Assembly (NCBI RefSeq): GCF_003841465.1
Contig: NZ_REFZ01000004.1
Coordinates: 278,352 to 342,351, forward strand
Reading direction: 5' to 3'
Length of the DNA stretch: 64,000 nucleotides
Source: Natrarchaeobius oligotrophus
Lineage (GTDB): Archaea > Halobacteriota > Halobacteria > Halobacteriales > Natrialbaceae
Under the pieces are notes generated by a model that was not told where the DNA came from, did not search any database, and saw only the letters and a list, made by a program, of their open reading frames with translations. Both the position numbers and the translations under genes were made by a program. How positions within the stretch are numbered: position 1 is the stretch's first letter; the number at the start of each line of letters is the position of its first letter. Positions 17,103 to 26,099 of the stretch are shown here, in pieces.

Positions 17103-18148
17103 CACTCGCCCTCCTCGGACGCCTTCGAGTCGGAGACGTTCAACGCCGCGAGCAGCCGGTCGTTCGCTTCCCGATCTTTCACGGCGACGCGAATGTGGGA
17201 GTCGAGGCCACGAAACGTCCTCGCGTCCCGGACGACGATCCCCTCCCGGCTGGCCTCCTCGAGGACGCTCTCGACGGTCCGATCGTCGTCTTCGCCGACG
17301 CCACACAGCAGGTACGGCGCGTCGGCGGAGTGGACGTCGAACCGACGCTCGAGCGCCTCGCGAAGCCGGTCGCGCTCCCGGGCGGTTCGCTCTCTCGTCT
17401 CGCGCACGAACTCGTCCCGTCGGAGACAGTAGGCTCCGACGCGTGCGGCGGGGACGCCGAGCGACCACGATCTGCGTGCCGTCTCGAGCGCCTCCCGTTG
17501 CTCGCCGCAGGCCACCGCGAACCCGGCTCGGAGCCCGGGCAGTCCGAACAGCTTCGTGAGCGAGCGAGCGACGATCACGTTCTCGCGTTCGAGGCCGACC
17601 GCCGACGGGAGATCCGTGAACCCGAGAAACGCCTCGTCGACGAGCAGCGTCGTCCCCGCCGTTGCACACCGGTCTGCGAGTCCCTCGAGGTCGTCGAGAG
17701 CGACCGCGTCGCCGGTCGGGTTGTTCGGCGTACAGACGATCGCGAGCGACGCGGCCTCGAGCACGGACGGACCGAGGTCACAGACGTCGTCGTACCTGAC
17801 GAACCGCGGCTTCGCGCCCTGGAGCCGAACCTCCCGGGCGTACTCCCCGAAGCTCGGGTACGGAACGACGGCCTCGTCTCCCGGCTCGAGAGAGAACTCC
17901 GTGGCGAGTCTGATCGCGGCCAGCCCACCCGGCGCGGGGATCACCGACGCGCGGTCGCAGCCGACGAACTCGGCGGCGGCGGCCCGAAACGCCGGGTACT
18001 CGTCGTCGGGGTACCGACGGGACTCCTCGAGCGCGCGCTCGTACACCGCCTCGACGCCGGCCGGTGCGTCCGGATTCGTGTTCGCCGAAAAGTCGAGGAC
18101 GGTCGGATCGGGGTCGCCGCCGTGGGGAACCCGCACCCCGGTTCGCAT
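17102..18148 (-). CDS. cobD: L-threonine-O-3-phosphate decarboxylase CobD (PLP)
   Basis: A class I/II aminotransferase-fold protein of 348 residues from ATG 18148 (MRTGVRVPHGG); an in-frame GTG at 18163 is an alternative. FSANTNPDAPAGV at 20-32, PNNPTGD at 141-147, the cofactor-contacting DEAF at 171-174 and the Schiff-base Lys199 in SLTKLFGLPGLR identify the CobD/histidinol-phosphate aminotransferase group. Cobalamin context fixes CobD, which makes aminopropanol phosphate for the nucleotide loop arm. It starts four bases after the cobT stop and ends in a one-base overlap with cbiZ. Confidence 0.93.
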   Translation of the reverse strand: MRTGVRVPHGGDPDPTVLDFSANTNPDAPAGVEAVYERALEESRRYPDDEYPAFRAAAAEFVGCDRASVIPAPGGLAAIRLATEFSLEPGDEAVVPYPSFGEYAREVRLQGAKPRFVRYDDVCDLGPSVLEAASLAIVCTPNNPTGDAVALDDLEGLADRCATAGTTLLVDEAFLGFTDLPSAVGLERENVIVARSLTKLFGLPGLRAGFAVACGEQREALETARRSWSLGVPAARVGAYCLRRDEFVRETRERTARERDRLREALERRFDVHSADAPYLLCGVGEDDDRTVESVLEEASREGIVVRDARTFRGLDSHIRVAVKDREANDRLLAALNVSDSKASEEGE

Positions 18149-18152
18149 CGAG

Positions 18153-19211
18153 TCAGGATCCACGCCGCTTCCCCCCGTCCGAACTCGCCTCTCCGTTCCC
18201 GTCCGTCGCCGTCTCTCCCGGGCCGTCAGATCCGATGCCGAGCCGATCGCAGATGGTTTCGAAGCGCTCTCTGACCGCTTGCAGTTCGTCGTCGGAAACG
18301 AGCGAGAGGGCACCGCCCATCGCGACGCCCTCTTTCGCCTCGCCGGCACAGTAGCGTTCCATCGCGACGTGACCGCGGCGATCGAAGCCCGGATCGGTGA
18401 CGACGAGGTCGCACTCGAGTCGCTCGCAGGCGCGCTCGAGTCGCTCGCCCTGCTCGTCGGCGACGAACGACGTGGTTGCGATCGAGAGCCGATCCTCGAC
18501 GCCGGCGTGGCGCAGTACGGCCGCGACGGCGACCATCTGCGTTCCGCCGGCGAGGGTCACGTCGATTCCCGCCTCGAGCGCGCCCGCCGCGATTCCGGCG
18601 ACGGTCGGCTGGACCGGATCGCCAACCGCACGGATCGCGGCCATCGGTTCGGTCGCGCACGCTCCGGGCTCCAGATCGCTCGCGTCGAGCCCCTGATCGA
18701 CCGTGCGGCGCTTTCGCTCGAGCGGGTTCTCCGGCAGCGACGACGAGACGGTCGCCGGCTCGCCCAGGGCGGTGAGCACGCCGAGTGCGGTCGTCGTCCC
18801 GCCGGGGACGGTCTCGCCGATCAGCACCTCGTCGTCCGGCAGGCTCGAGCCGAAGTCGTGCGCTCGGTCGAAGATCGCTTCGGAATCCTCGACGGCGACG
18901 GCGTCGCGGACGGTGGCGCCGGGGTCGACGCCGAGGTCGACCGTCGGTGCGGCCGTCGGTCGTGCGAGTCCGGCGTCGACGACCGCGAGGTCGAATCCGA
19001 CCACCTCGCGGACGGCCCGCGTCACCGCGGCCGGCGTCGGACAGCCGGTCGGACTCACCGGCGTCACGGGCGCACCGGTCGGCTCGCCGTAGGCGAGGAT
19101 CTCGACGTCGGCCGACGGCGTGTGGGCCATCAGTTCCGGGGCGGCACCCGCGGCGCTGATGCCGTCGATCAGCGCCGTTTCGGTCGTCCCCGCGGGCAGG
19201 ATCACGCGCAT
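18153..19211 (-). CDS. cobT: Archaeal CobT-type nicotinate-nucleotide phosphoribosyltransferase
   Basis: Start ATG 19211 (MRVILPAGTTET) gives 352 residues. The protein has GETVPGGTTTALGVL and LAGGTQMVAVAAVLRH segments characteristic of the archaeal CobT-like family, together with GIAAGALEAGIDV and a late GHVAMERYCAGEAKEGVAMG. The enzyme activates the lower-ligand base to its riboside phosphate for attachment by CobS. Its start overlaps the cobY stop by ten bases. The C-terminal 20 residues are a Gly/Ser/Asp tail. Confidence 0.9.
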   Translation of the reverse strand: MRVILPAGTTETALIDGISAAGAAPELMAHTPSADVEILAYGEPTGAPVTPVSPTGCPTPAAVTRAVREVVGFDLAVVDAGLARPTAAPTVDLGVDPGATVRDAVAVEDSEAIFDRAHDFGSSLPDDEVLIGETVPGGTTTALGVLTALGEPATVSSSLPENPLERKRRTVDQGLDASDLEPGACATEPMAAIRAVGDPVQPTVAGIAAGALEAGIDVTLAGGTQMVAVAAVLRHAGVEDRLSIATTSFVADEQGERLERACERLECDLVVTDPGFDRRGHVAMERYCAGEAKEGVAMGGALSLVSDDELQAVRERFETICDRLGIGSDGPGETATDGNGEASSDGGKRRGS

Positions 19212-19828
19212 CGGTCGGCACCTCCGCTTCTGGCGTCGGACCCGTCGCTCTCCAGTAGCGCGGCCGCGATACGGGCGTCTTCGAGTCTGTTCACGTTGAC
19301 AGCGAGTCGGTAGTCGTAGCGTACGTCCGTCATTTCGTGTGATTCCTCCGGATCGCCGACGACGTTGACCCCGGTCGGCACGAGGTGATCGTTCGGCTGG
19401 AGTCGCGTCTCGTCGCTCACGCCGAGTCGGCGCTTGAACGCCGCCGGCACGCACACCGTTCGCGAGGCGTTCAGGTCGCCGTGATCGGCGCACACCCGGT
19501 CGATCGTCGGCGCCTCGAGTAACGGCAGGTCGGCCGGCACCGTCAACAGTGGCGTCGACACGTCCGGCCGATCGAGGGCGGCCAGCAGATCGTCGACGTA
19601 GCCGTCACCGGGCGTCTCGACGAGGTCGACGCGATCGTCGTCCGCGAGTAAACGCCGCGTCTCGGGTGCGTTTGGCGACGTGGCGGCGGAGATCGACTCT
19701 ACGTCGCTGGCCTCGAGCGCGTCGACCACGCGCTCGACCATCGTCGTCCCTCGAATCCGATGGAGCGGCTTCTCGCGGTCGCTCTCGAGGCGCGTCCCGC
19801 GGCCGCCGCACATCACGAGAGCGTCCAC
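19202..19828 (-). CDS. cobY: GTP:adenosylcobinamide-phosphate guanylyltransferase CobY
   Basis: The likely start is GTG 19828 (MDALVMCGGRGTRL), 208 residues; a longer frame overlaps cobS. The nucleotidyltransferase loop MCGGRGTRLESDREKPL opens the protein, followed by DALEAS and a TVPADLPLLEAPTI segment. CobY is the archaeal, non-orthologous replacement of bacterial CobU; it converts adenosylcobinamide phosphate to its GDP derivative and has no kinase activity. It overlaps the cobS stop by 16 bases and cobT start by ten bases. Confidence 0.92.
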   Translation of the reverse strand: MDALVMCGGRGTRLESDREKPLHRIRGTTMVERVVDALEASDVESISAATSPNAPETRRLLADDDRVDLVETPGDGYVDDLLAALDRPDVSTPLLTVPADLPLLEAPTIDRVCADHGDLNASRTVCVPAAFKRRLGVSDETRLQPNDHLVPTGVNVVGDPEESHEMTDVRYDYRLAVNVNRLEDARIAAALLESDGSDARSGGADRCA

Positions 19829-20571
19829 GCGATCACCCCCGCGTGGACGCCGACGACGCGCGCGATCTCGTTCGCCGCGCCGAAGACGTCGCCGCTGACG
19901 CCGTCGAGATACCGGTTCGCCCAGTACCACGGCAGCGAGACGGCGACGACCGCACCGCAGAGCGCGACCGCGGCCGGGTGCGGCCAGACGATCGTCGTTC
20001 CGGCGAGGACGACGACCGCCGGCGGGAGTACCCCTCTGAGAGTAGCGTTCTCGACGAATTGCTTTCCCATCCCGTCCCGACTCGCGCGTCCGAAACACGC
20101 CATGCCTGCCAGCCCCAGCTTCGCGCCGATCTCGGCGGCGACCGCGACTGCGACCGCCGCGAGCGCCGGAAGTCCGGCCAGTCCGAGCCCGCCGAGTGCG
20201 AGCCCGCTCACGACGAGCGCCACCGAGAGCACCGCGCCGACGCCGGTCGTCGTGTCTTTCATCGCGTCCCGGCGGCGCTCGACGTCACCGTGGACGACGA
20301 CCGCGTCGCCCAGATCGGCGACGCCGTCGAGGTGGTGGATCCCCGTCACGGCGTACACCGCCAGAACGTAGCCGAACGCGACCGTCACGGCCGGCAGCGT
20401 CCCGGTCCCCAGGAGGGGAATCGCGGCCAACGAGCCGGCGACGAGCCCCACGATCGGCAGCGCTGCCGGCGTCGACCGGAACGCCTCCCAGTCGCCGTCT
20501 TCGTACCCGACCGGTAGCCGCGTCAGAAACCCGAGCCCGCCGCGAACCGCGCCGATCCATCGGCCGATCAT
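19813..20571 (-). CDS. cobS: Adenosylcobinamide-GDP ribazoletransferase CobS
   Basis: Start ATG 20571 gives 252 residues with about six to seven membrane helices. Family motifs are FLTRLPVG near residue 16, TGIHHLDGVADLGDA near 76 and GVGAVLSVALV after a DTTTG. CobS joins the activated corrinoid to alpha-ribazole phosphate at the membrane, the penultimate step of cobalamin assembly. The start overlaps the cbiB stop by four bases (ATGA). Its order within cbiB-cobS-cobY-cobT is typical of haloarchaea. Confidence 0.94.
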   Translation of the reverse strand: MIGRWIGAVRGGLGFLTRLPVGYEDGDWEAFRSTPAALPIVGLVAGSLAAIPLLGTGTLPAVTVAFGYVLAVYAVTGIHHLDGVADLGDAVVVHGDVERRRDAMKDTTTGVGAVLSVALVVSGLALGGLGLAGLPALAAVAVAVAAEIGAKLGLAGMACFGRASRDGMGKQFVENATLRGVLPPAVVVLAGTTIVWPHPAAVALCGAVVAVSLPWYWANRYLDGVSGDVFGAANEIARVVGVHAGVIAWTLS

Positions 20572-21590
20572 CGACGCACCACCTCCGCCGGATCGACCCG
20601 CGGACGCGTCGATCCGATCGCCGCACCGATCGGTGAGAGCGCCCCGCTCGTCTCGAGTTCGGTGACGGTCGCCGCACTCGCGGCCGCGAGGACGGCCGCG
20701 ATCAGGACCGAGACGACCGCCGCCAGGCCGACGAGCGTTACGGCTCGTTCGCCGTCGGCGACCGTCGGCCAGTCGGCCCCGGGATTCAACGCGTACGCGC
20801 CCGGTTTTGTCAGCCGAACCGAGAGCACGTGTGCGAGGGTCGCCATCGGCCAGCCGGAGTTCGGTGAAGAGGGGGTTCGAGCGCATTCGCGCGCGCGAAA
20901 TAGCGACCGGACGTCGACGACGGCGACGGCAATCGCGACCGCGGTCACTCGTGCCGGAATCCACATGACCGCGTCGTCGAGCCGTGCGCTCGCGGTCCCC
21001 AGCGGCTTCGACGGATAGCCGAGCATCGAATCCAGCGTGTTGACGGCCTTGATCCACGCGGCGACGGCGGCGGCAAGCGGCAGCGAAATCGGCGCGAGCA
21101 CGGCGAACGGTAGCAATACCGCGACCAACCCGTCGGAGAGATTCTCGGCCGCGCTCTCGATCGCTGCGCTTCGCACCTCCGCGGGCGAGAGCGCCGAGGC
21201 GTCGCGGCCGACCAACCCGCGCACCCGCTCGCGCGCGGTCTCGACGTCGGCGTCCGTGGCCCGAACGACCTCGTCGGTCAGCTCGAGCAGCGATCGCAGG
21301 CTGATCGTCAGAAACAACACGACGCCGGCGAGGACCGCGCCGACGAGCTGGCTCCAGTTCGACGCGAGCAGGACCAACCCGCCGGCGGCGACGGCGGCTA
21401 CGAGCGGGAGACCGGCCGCGATTGCGACGCCCGCCAGTTGCTGTCGCCGCTCGTCCGCACTCCACTCTCGGTCGGTTGCACTCACGAGGCGACCGAACCA
21501 GGCGACCGGGTGAAACGCGTTACGGGGCTCGCCGACGAGCAGATCCAGGCTGAACGCGAGCGCGATCAGCGCGAGCGTCGTCAGCGCCAC
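20568..21590 (-). CDS. cbiB: Adenosylcobinamide-phosphate synthase CbiB
   Basis: The protein has 340 residues and about five to six hydrophobic helices. DLLVGEPRNAFHPVAWFGRL at 16-35 and ESAAENLSDGLVAVLLPF are signatures of CbiB/CobD-bacterial enzymes, as is AWIKAVNTLDSMLGY. It attaches aminopropanol phosphate to adenosylcobyric acid in the membrane. It takes the product of CbiZ and of CobD. It overlaps cobS by four bases. The C-terminal quarter is more hydrophobic and Ala-rich than in bacterial homologues. Confidence 0.94.
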   Translation of the reverse strand: MALTTLALIALAFSLDLLVGEPRNAFHPVAWFGRLVSATDREWSADERRQQLAGVAIAAGLPLVAAVAAGGLVLLASNWSQLVGAVLAGVVLFLTISLRSLLELTDEVVRATDADVETARERVRGLVGRDASALSPAEVRSAAIESAAENLSDGLVAVLLPFAVLAPISLPLAAAVAAWIKAVNTLDSMLGYPSKPLGTASARLDDAVMWIPARVTAVAIAVAVVDVRSLFRARECARTPSSPNSGWPMATLAHVLSVRLTKPGAYALNPGADWPTVADGERAVTLVGLAAVVSVLIAAVLAAASAATVTELETSGALSPIGAAIGSTRPRVDPAEVVRR

Positions 21591-21639
21591 GGTCGCCCCT
21601 GCGTCTCTCGCTCACGCGGTCGGGTTCGTTCCACCGGTT

Positions 21640-21715
21640 TTCGTTCGCCCCGTCTCACCGGCGTTCGTTCACGCTGTCTCACCGGAGTTCGTTCTCCGTT
21701 CCGTCTCCGTCCGCT
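21640..21715. repeat. Imperfect tandem repeat in the HAD-cbiB gap
   Basis: The gap holds successive copies of a unit of about 24 bases built on CTCACCGG(C/A)GTTCGTT, with a third diverged copy to the left. It carries no open frame of interest. It may be simple replication slippage in an untranslated spacer. Confidence 0.5.
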
Positions 21716-21738
21716 CCCGTCGCGTACGCTCGAGGCGA

Positions 21739-22377
21739 TCACGGCTCACCACCCCCCGTCTCGGTCGAGAGTTCCGTCGCGATCGATCGAAGCGGGCGCT
21801 CCTCGAGCAGCATCGCCGTTCCGCCGACGCGCTCGATTCCGCCGTCCGTCCGCGGATCGTCGCCGACGTGGACGAGGTCGACCGGTTCGACGCCGAGTTC
21901 GGCCGCCGTCAGTTCGAAGATGTCGGGTGCGGGTTTGCGCCAGCCACAGCCGATGCTCGTGACGATCGCGTCGAATCTGCGGCGATCGAACTCTGCTCGC
22001 ACGAGCGTTCGCGCGACGAGTTCCGGGACGCTGCAGTTCGAACAGATCGCGATCGGACCGGCCGCGTCGGCCGCCTCGATCGCTTCGAGCGCTCCGGGAT
22101 TCGTCTCGACGTCGGAATCGAACGCAGCCACGACCGCCCGTCTGACGGCGTTTTCTTCCCAGTCGACTCCGCGGCTCGCGAGTGCGTGTGCGACGTGCGC
22201 CGGCAGCGGAACCTCGGCGTTCTCGGGCGCGTCGACGTGACGCTCGACGTAGGCGTCCCCCCAGTCGTCGGGGACGGAAACGCCGCGGCCCTCGAGTTCC
22301 GCGGCGATCGCTGCGGCCGGATCCGCCGGCCTGTCTGCGGTCACGAGCGTTCCGAAGAGATCGAACGAGACGGCCAC
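21739..22377 (-). CDS. HAD family hydrolase (possible cobalamin-pathway phosphatase)
   Basis: The 212-residue protein has HAD motif I FDLFGTLV at 5-12, motif II Ser in AICSNCS, motif III Lys in GWRKPAPDIF and motif IV GDDPRTDGG. This is a haloacid-dehalogenase-type phosphatase with a helical cap. It lies 148 bases upstream of cbiB on the same strand. A dedicated phosphatase for alpha-ribazole or adenosylcobalamin phosphate is not otherwise visible in the cluster, so such a role is possible, but it is inferred from position only. A TATA-like ACTAAAGT lies about 27 bases upstream of the ATG. Confidence 0.85.
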   Translation of the reverse strand: MAVSFDLFGTLVTADRPADPAAAIAAELEGRGVSVPDDWGDAYVERHVDAPENAEVPLPAHVAHALASRGVDWEENAVRRAVVAAFDSDVETNPGALEAIEAADAAGPIAICSNCSVPELVARTLVRAEFDRRRFDAIVTSIGCGWRKPAPDIFELTAAELGVEPVDLVHVGDDPRTDGGIERVGGTAMLLEERPLRSIATELSTETGGGEP

Positions 22378-22540
22378 GATCGTGTAACTAGCACAAGCTG
22401 ACTTTAGTTTCGCGGTCCACGCGGTAGGGGATGGCCGGCGCGTGCCGTCGGAATCGACTCGTCCGGATTGCGGTACCGATGTCCCGGTGCAACCACAGAC
22501 GCTTCGTGGCTATCCCGGAGACGACCGACAGCAGTCCGTC

Positions 22541-23152
22541 TCAGGCGAGGCGCGCGAACGCGAGGTTGCCCGAGATGTTCTTGATGTAGATTTCGACCAC
22601 GTCGCCCTCGTTCGCGCCCGGAACGAAGATCGTGTACTTGCCCTTCTCCGCGACGCCGTCACCTTTCCGGCCGGTGCCGGTGATCTCGACGGTGTAGGTC
22701 TTGCCCTCCTCGACGGCTTCGGTCTGTTGCTGTTGCTGGCTGCTCGTCGAGCGCTTGGTGACCGGACGGAACGCACCGCAGGCGTCACAGCGAAGCATCG
22801 GCGTCCGATCCTCGCGGACGAGTCGCGTGTCCGGCAGCCCACACTCCGAACAGAGCACGTACTCGTCGACGTAGGCGTCGATCGCCGCGTCGAAGTCCTG
22901 CTCGGAGAACGTCCCGTTGTACCGGCCGCGTCCGCTCTCGAGTTTGCCGCTCGTTCCCATCTCGCGCTGGACGAACCGGTGGAGGTGTTCGTCCTCGCGC
23001 GAGAGCACGTCGGCGATCTCGCCGAGGTTCGTAAACCGCGTAAACGCGCCGTCCTTTTGCGCTTGGGCGTCGGGAATCTGGAGTCGCTCCTCGTCGCCGC
23101 CGATGTCCGGAACGTCGTCCATCGCTCGGTCGAGACTCGATTCGTAATCCAT
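22541..23152 (-). CDS. tif2b: Translation initiation factor aIF2 subunit beta with C-terminal TRAM domain
   Basis: The protein has 203 residues. The N-terminal two thirds are aIF2-beta: RFTNLGEIADVLSREDEHLH, GRGRYNGTFSEQDFDAAI, and a zinc ribbon with CSEC and CDAC. A C-terminal TRAM domain (residues about 145-203, TYTVEITGTGRKGDGVA, GDVVEIYIKNISGNLAFA) is added, as in many haloarchaea. aIF2-beta is part of the heterotrimer carrying initiator tRNA; TRAM domains bind RNA. It appears monocistronic with a TATA-like GATTTACG about 27 bases upstream of ATG 23152. Confidence 0.96.
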   Translation of the reverse strand: MDYESSLDRAMDDVPDIGGDEERLQIPDAQAQKDGAFTRFTNLGEIADVLSREDEHLHRFVQREMGTSGKLESGRGRYNGTFSEQDFDAAIDAYVDEYVLCSECGLPDTRLVREDRTPMLRCDACGAFRPVTKRSTSSQQQQQTEAVEEGKTYTVEITGTGRKGDGVAEKGKYTIFVPGANEGDVVEIYIKNISGNLAFARLA

Positions 23153-23266
23153 ACGCGGGAACAGACGACGCTGACGTAAATCCGTTCTGCTCTCACAGTC
23201 GAATCGACGGATCGCCCTCGGGCCGCAGCCAGCAGGATCCGGGCCGTGACCGTACCGAATTCGACC

Positions 23267-23653
23267 TCAGAGCGTATCGCCCGCGCTCTCGCCGATCGAC
23301 CCCTGTTTTTCCTCGTCCAGCCGCTCGAGGTCGCGCTCCGGGTTCGCCTCGCGTGCGTCGCCGGCTTCGCCCGTGATCTCGCCGTAGACTGCTTCGCGGA
23401 CCTCCTCAGGATCGTCGAACTGCTCGCCGGCAAGTCGGTCGAAGACGCTCCCGAGTGACTCCGTCTCGTTCGGCATGTCGATCGGCTCGTTGCCGTACTC
23501 CGTGGCGATCTCCTCGCTCGTCACCGGATACTCGAGCTCACCGAGGTCGCGCTCTACGTCGTCGAGAACGGACTCGACGCGATCCGCCCGGCTTGATTTC
23601 CGGCGTTCGGCGCGATCCTGTGCGCGGTTTCGGTCGGGTTCGTTCTCGTCCAT
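23267..23653 (-). CDS. DUF5789 family protein
   Basis: The natural start is ATG 23653 (MDENEPDRNRAQDRAERR); the frame upstream is a non-coding extension. This gives 128 acidic residues. The segment LGELEYPVTSEEIATEYG followed by IDMPNETESLGSVFDRL matches the haloarchaeal DUF5789 pattern. The family is abundant in haloarchaea and has no established function. It is cytoplasmic and rich in charged residues. It is divergently oriented to the ATP-grasp fusion gene. Confidence 0.8.
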   Translation of the reverse strand: MDENEPDRNRAQDRAERRKSSRADRVESVLDDVERDLGELEYPVTSEEIATEYGNEPIDMPNETESLGSVFDRLAGEQFDDPEEVREAVYGEITGEAGDAREANPERDLERLDEEKQGSIGESAGDTL

Positions 23654-24158
23654 ACCGCACACTTTCCGCACTCGAGTGAAAAGGGGTCTGCCGGCGTCTG
23701 CGAGCCGTCGGCACGCGACGACACTCCCGGGTCGCCCGCGCCGACTTCGGTTTCGAAGCGTCACCACCGTCGCTTGCCAGTTCAGGGGTACTTATGAGCC
23801 ACCGTTCTCGTTGTTCGACTGCCCGTGCGGTAGTTTCCAACCCACCACACCACCTACCGCTACCCCACGGGTTGCCGGCGACGTCTCCTTTGGATTCGAC
23901 GGACGGCCGTCCATCGTCACCGGTAGCACCGCCGACGGTTCGCGGCCTCACCGACGAGATCGAGTGGTCGCGTCGAACCGCCGGGCGGGAACGAACGGCA
24001 CCGGCCGACCCAATCGCGAACGCGATCGCCTCGATCCGTCGAGACGTCGTCTCTTTCGCTTCGTGCAACGAACTTACCGTGGGCGTTATCGCCGTTTTCC
24101 CGGTACGTGACGGTTTATGATTCCGATAGCAATGTGGCGAGGGTGCGATCGGCCACTG
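23654..24158. other. Divergent intergenic region, about 500 bases, no gene called
   Basis: Open frames here are basic and do not look like haloarchaeal proteins. A TATA-like TACTTA at 23787-23793 in a GGGGTACTTATG context could start a rightward transcript of unknown nature, perhaps a small RNA. A second element, GGTTTATGA at 24110-24118, probably serves the ATP-grasp gene that follows. Confidence 0.45.
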
Positions 24159-26099
24159 ATGTCATTGCGAAACGAAGCCGTCGGATCGCTCCCCACCCGG
24201 ATGGCGGTCGCTCGACGATCGCTGTCCTCGGCGATCACCAAGTACGCACCCGTGATCGGTCTCCTCGGGGCTCTCGTCCTCCTCGGAATCGCTTTCAGAA
24301 CCCATCTCGATTTCTCCCAGCAGCCCCTCGAGCCGTACCGGATGTTCTTTGAACTGCTCGTCGCGGGACTGGTCATTTCGCTGTTGCGAAGCAAGGTGGG
24401 GCTCGTCACCTACGGGATGTTCGGTCCGATCGTCATCTCGTTCATCCTGATCGAGAGCGGACTGCTCTGGGGACTCGTGTTGTTCGTTAACGTCTTCCTG
24501 ATCGCCCTGGGAACGTACCTGGTCATCCGGCCGTTCCGTCTCGGTACCGCCCACCGAATCTGTGCGCTCGTGATGACCGTCGCCATCGCGATCACCACGT
24601 TTCACATCATGAGCGACAGCGGAACGCTGCCCCAGGAGGTAAACGCGCTGCAGGCCTTCTTCCCGGCGATCATCACCGCGTGGTACGCCGATCGGTTCGC
24701 CCGCGAACTCACGGAACGCGGCTGGCGAGCGCCCGCGGTCCGGTTCAGCTGGACGATGGTCGCGATCGTCGCCGCCTACGCCGTCGTCGCGAACGGGACG
24801 ATCGTCACGTGGTTCATGCAGACGCCCGAATCCTGGGCGTTCGTCTTCGCCGCGAACGTCTACCTGGGTGCACAGTCGTCGACTCGCCTCAAGGAGTACC
24901 TCCGCTTTTCGAACGTCTACGGACAGTCGCGACTCTCCGTGCTCAGGGCATCGGTGCGGGCGCGACTTCACAACGCGAGTGCCCGTCTCCGCGGACTCTT
25001 CGGAGCGGAAACGTCGCGCGTCGAAGCCACGTCGGTCATGGCGATGAACCGCCGAAACCGGCTGATCAAGCAGTACAATCCCCAGCACCTCTATCCGGAA
25101 CTCGACAAGGCGTCGATGAAACGCGCGTTTCACGGAACCGGCGTCCCGACGCCGGAAACGTACGCCCTCGTCGGATCGTTGAACGACCTCACGACGGCAG
25201 AAGAGATCATCCACACTCGAGACGAGTTCGTGATCAAACCCGACAGCGGTTACGGCGGCGAAGGGATCGTCGTCGTCACCGGCCGCACCGAGAACGGCGA
25301 CTTCGAGACGTCGAAGGGGCGGAAGACGCCCGAACAACTGCTCGCGCACACGCGCTCGATCGTGGAGGGGCAGTACGATCCAATGGGTCTCGAGGGCGTC
25401 GCGGTCATCGAGGGGCTGGTCCACCCCGACGATCACCTGCTGTCGATCGCCGGCCAGGGCGTTCCGGACGTTCGCGTGATCGTCTTCAAGGGATTCCCGA
25501 TCATGGCGATGACGCGACTGCCGACCGAGGAGTCCAACGGCGCGGCGAATCTCCACATGGGTGCCGTCGGCGTCGGTCTCAGCATCGCGGACGGCAAGGC
25601 CCTGGGTGGCTACCAGAGTACGAACAAGTGGTTCGACGAACACCCCGATACGGGGGTCGATCTCGAGTCGTTTTACGTGTACAACTGGAGGGAAATCCTC
25701 GACACGGCGGTTATGGCGGCCGAAGTCTCCCGGCTGGGCTACACCGGCGTCGACATCGTGATCGACGAAACGGAGGGCCCGATGGTCCTCGAGATCAACG
25801 CCCGACCCGGCCTCGGAATTCAAAACTCGACGTTCGCCGGCCTCCTCGAGCGAACGGAGTTCATCGAACAGCTCCCCGACTCGTTCGGACTGAAGTCACC
25901 ACGCGAGAAGATCGAACTCGCCAGAGTGTGGGATCGCGTGAACTGGACCGAAGACGCGATCGAACTCGAAGCACAGTGGGAGCGGACCGACGGCGACGAA
26001 TTCGATCGATCCGGAGATGCCGGGGTTCGCGATCCCGACGGTGAGTGCACGCGGACCGATTCCGACGCGAACGGCCGAGAGGAGGTGACTGCCCGATGA
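24159..26099 (+). CDS. 7TM transglutaminase-associated domain fused to alpha-L-glutamate ligase-like ATP-grasp enzyme
   Basis: The start is placed at ATG 24159 (MSLRNEAVGSL), because a TATA-like TTTATG overlaps the earlier ATG at 24117. The 646-residue protein has about seven helices at roughly 25-255, resembling the 7TM domain usually fused to an inactive transglutaminase (GMFGPIVISFILIESGLLWG and ALQAFFPAIITAWYADRF). The C-terminal part, about 295-600, is an ATP-grasp ligase of the alpha-L-glutamate ligase-like type: MNRRNRLIKQYNPQHLYPEL, FVIKPDSGYGGEGIVVVTGR, GVPDVRVIVFKGFPIMAM, VLEINARPGLGIQN. In bacteria these two modules are separate neighbouring genes. The role may be peptide ligation to a surface or cytosolic acceptor. 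Confidence 0.88.
   Translation: MSLRNEAVGSLPTRMAVARRSLSSAITKYAPVIGLLGALVLLGIAFRTHLDFSQQPLEPYRMFFELLVAGLVISLLRSKVGLVTYGMFGPIVISFILIESGLLWGLVLFVNVFLIALGTYLVIRPFRLGTAHRICALVMTVAIAITTFHIMSDSGTLPQEVNALQAFFPAIITAWYADRFARELTERGWRAPAVRFSWTMVAIVAAYAVVANGTIVTWFMQTPESWAFVFAANVYLGAQSSTRLKEYLRFSNVYGQSRLSVLRASVRARLHNASARLRGLFGAETSRVEATSVMAMNRRNRLIKQYNPQHLYPELDKASMKRAFHGTGVPTPETYALVGSLNDLTTAEEIIHTRDEFVIKPDSGYGGEGIVVVTGRTENGDFETSKGRKTPEQLLAHTRSIVEGQYDPMGLEGVAVIEGLVHPDDHLLSIAGQGVPDVRVIVFKGFPIMAMTRLPTEESNGAANLHMGAVGVGLSIADGKALGGYQSTNKWFDEHPDTGVDLESFYVYNWREILDTAVMAAEVSRLGYTGVDIVIDETEGPMVLEINARPGLGIQNSTFAGLLERTEFIEQLPDSFGLKSPREKIELARVWDRVNWTEDAIELEAQWERTDGDEFDRSGDAGVRDPDGECTRTDSDANGREEVTAR

Noticed and set aside
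16871..19313. Long rightward frames opposite cbiZ, cobD and cobT
   Set aside because: They mirror well-identified cobalamin genes and lack any motif.
23794..24120. Frame of 108 residues in the divergent gap
   Set aside because: Composition is basic and Pro/Ser-rich with no motif, although a TATA-like site lies in front of it.
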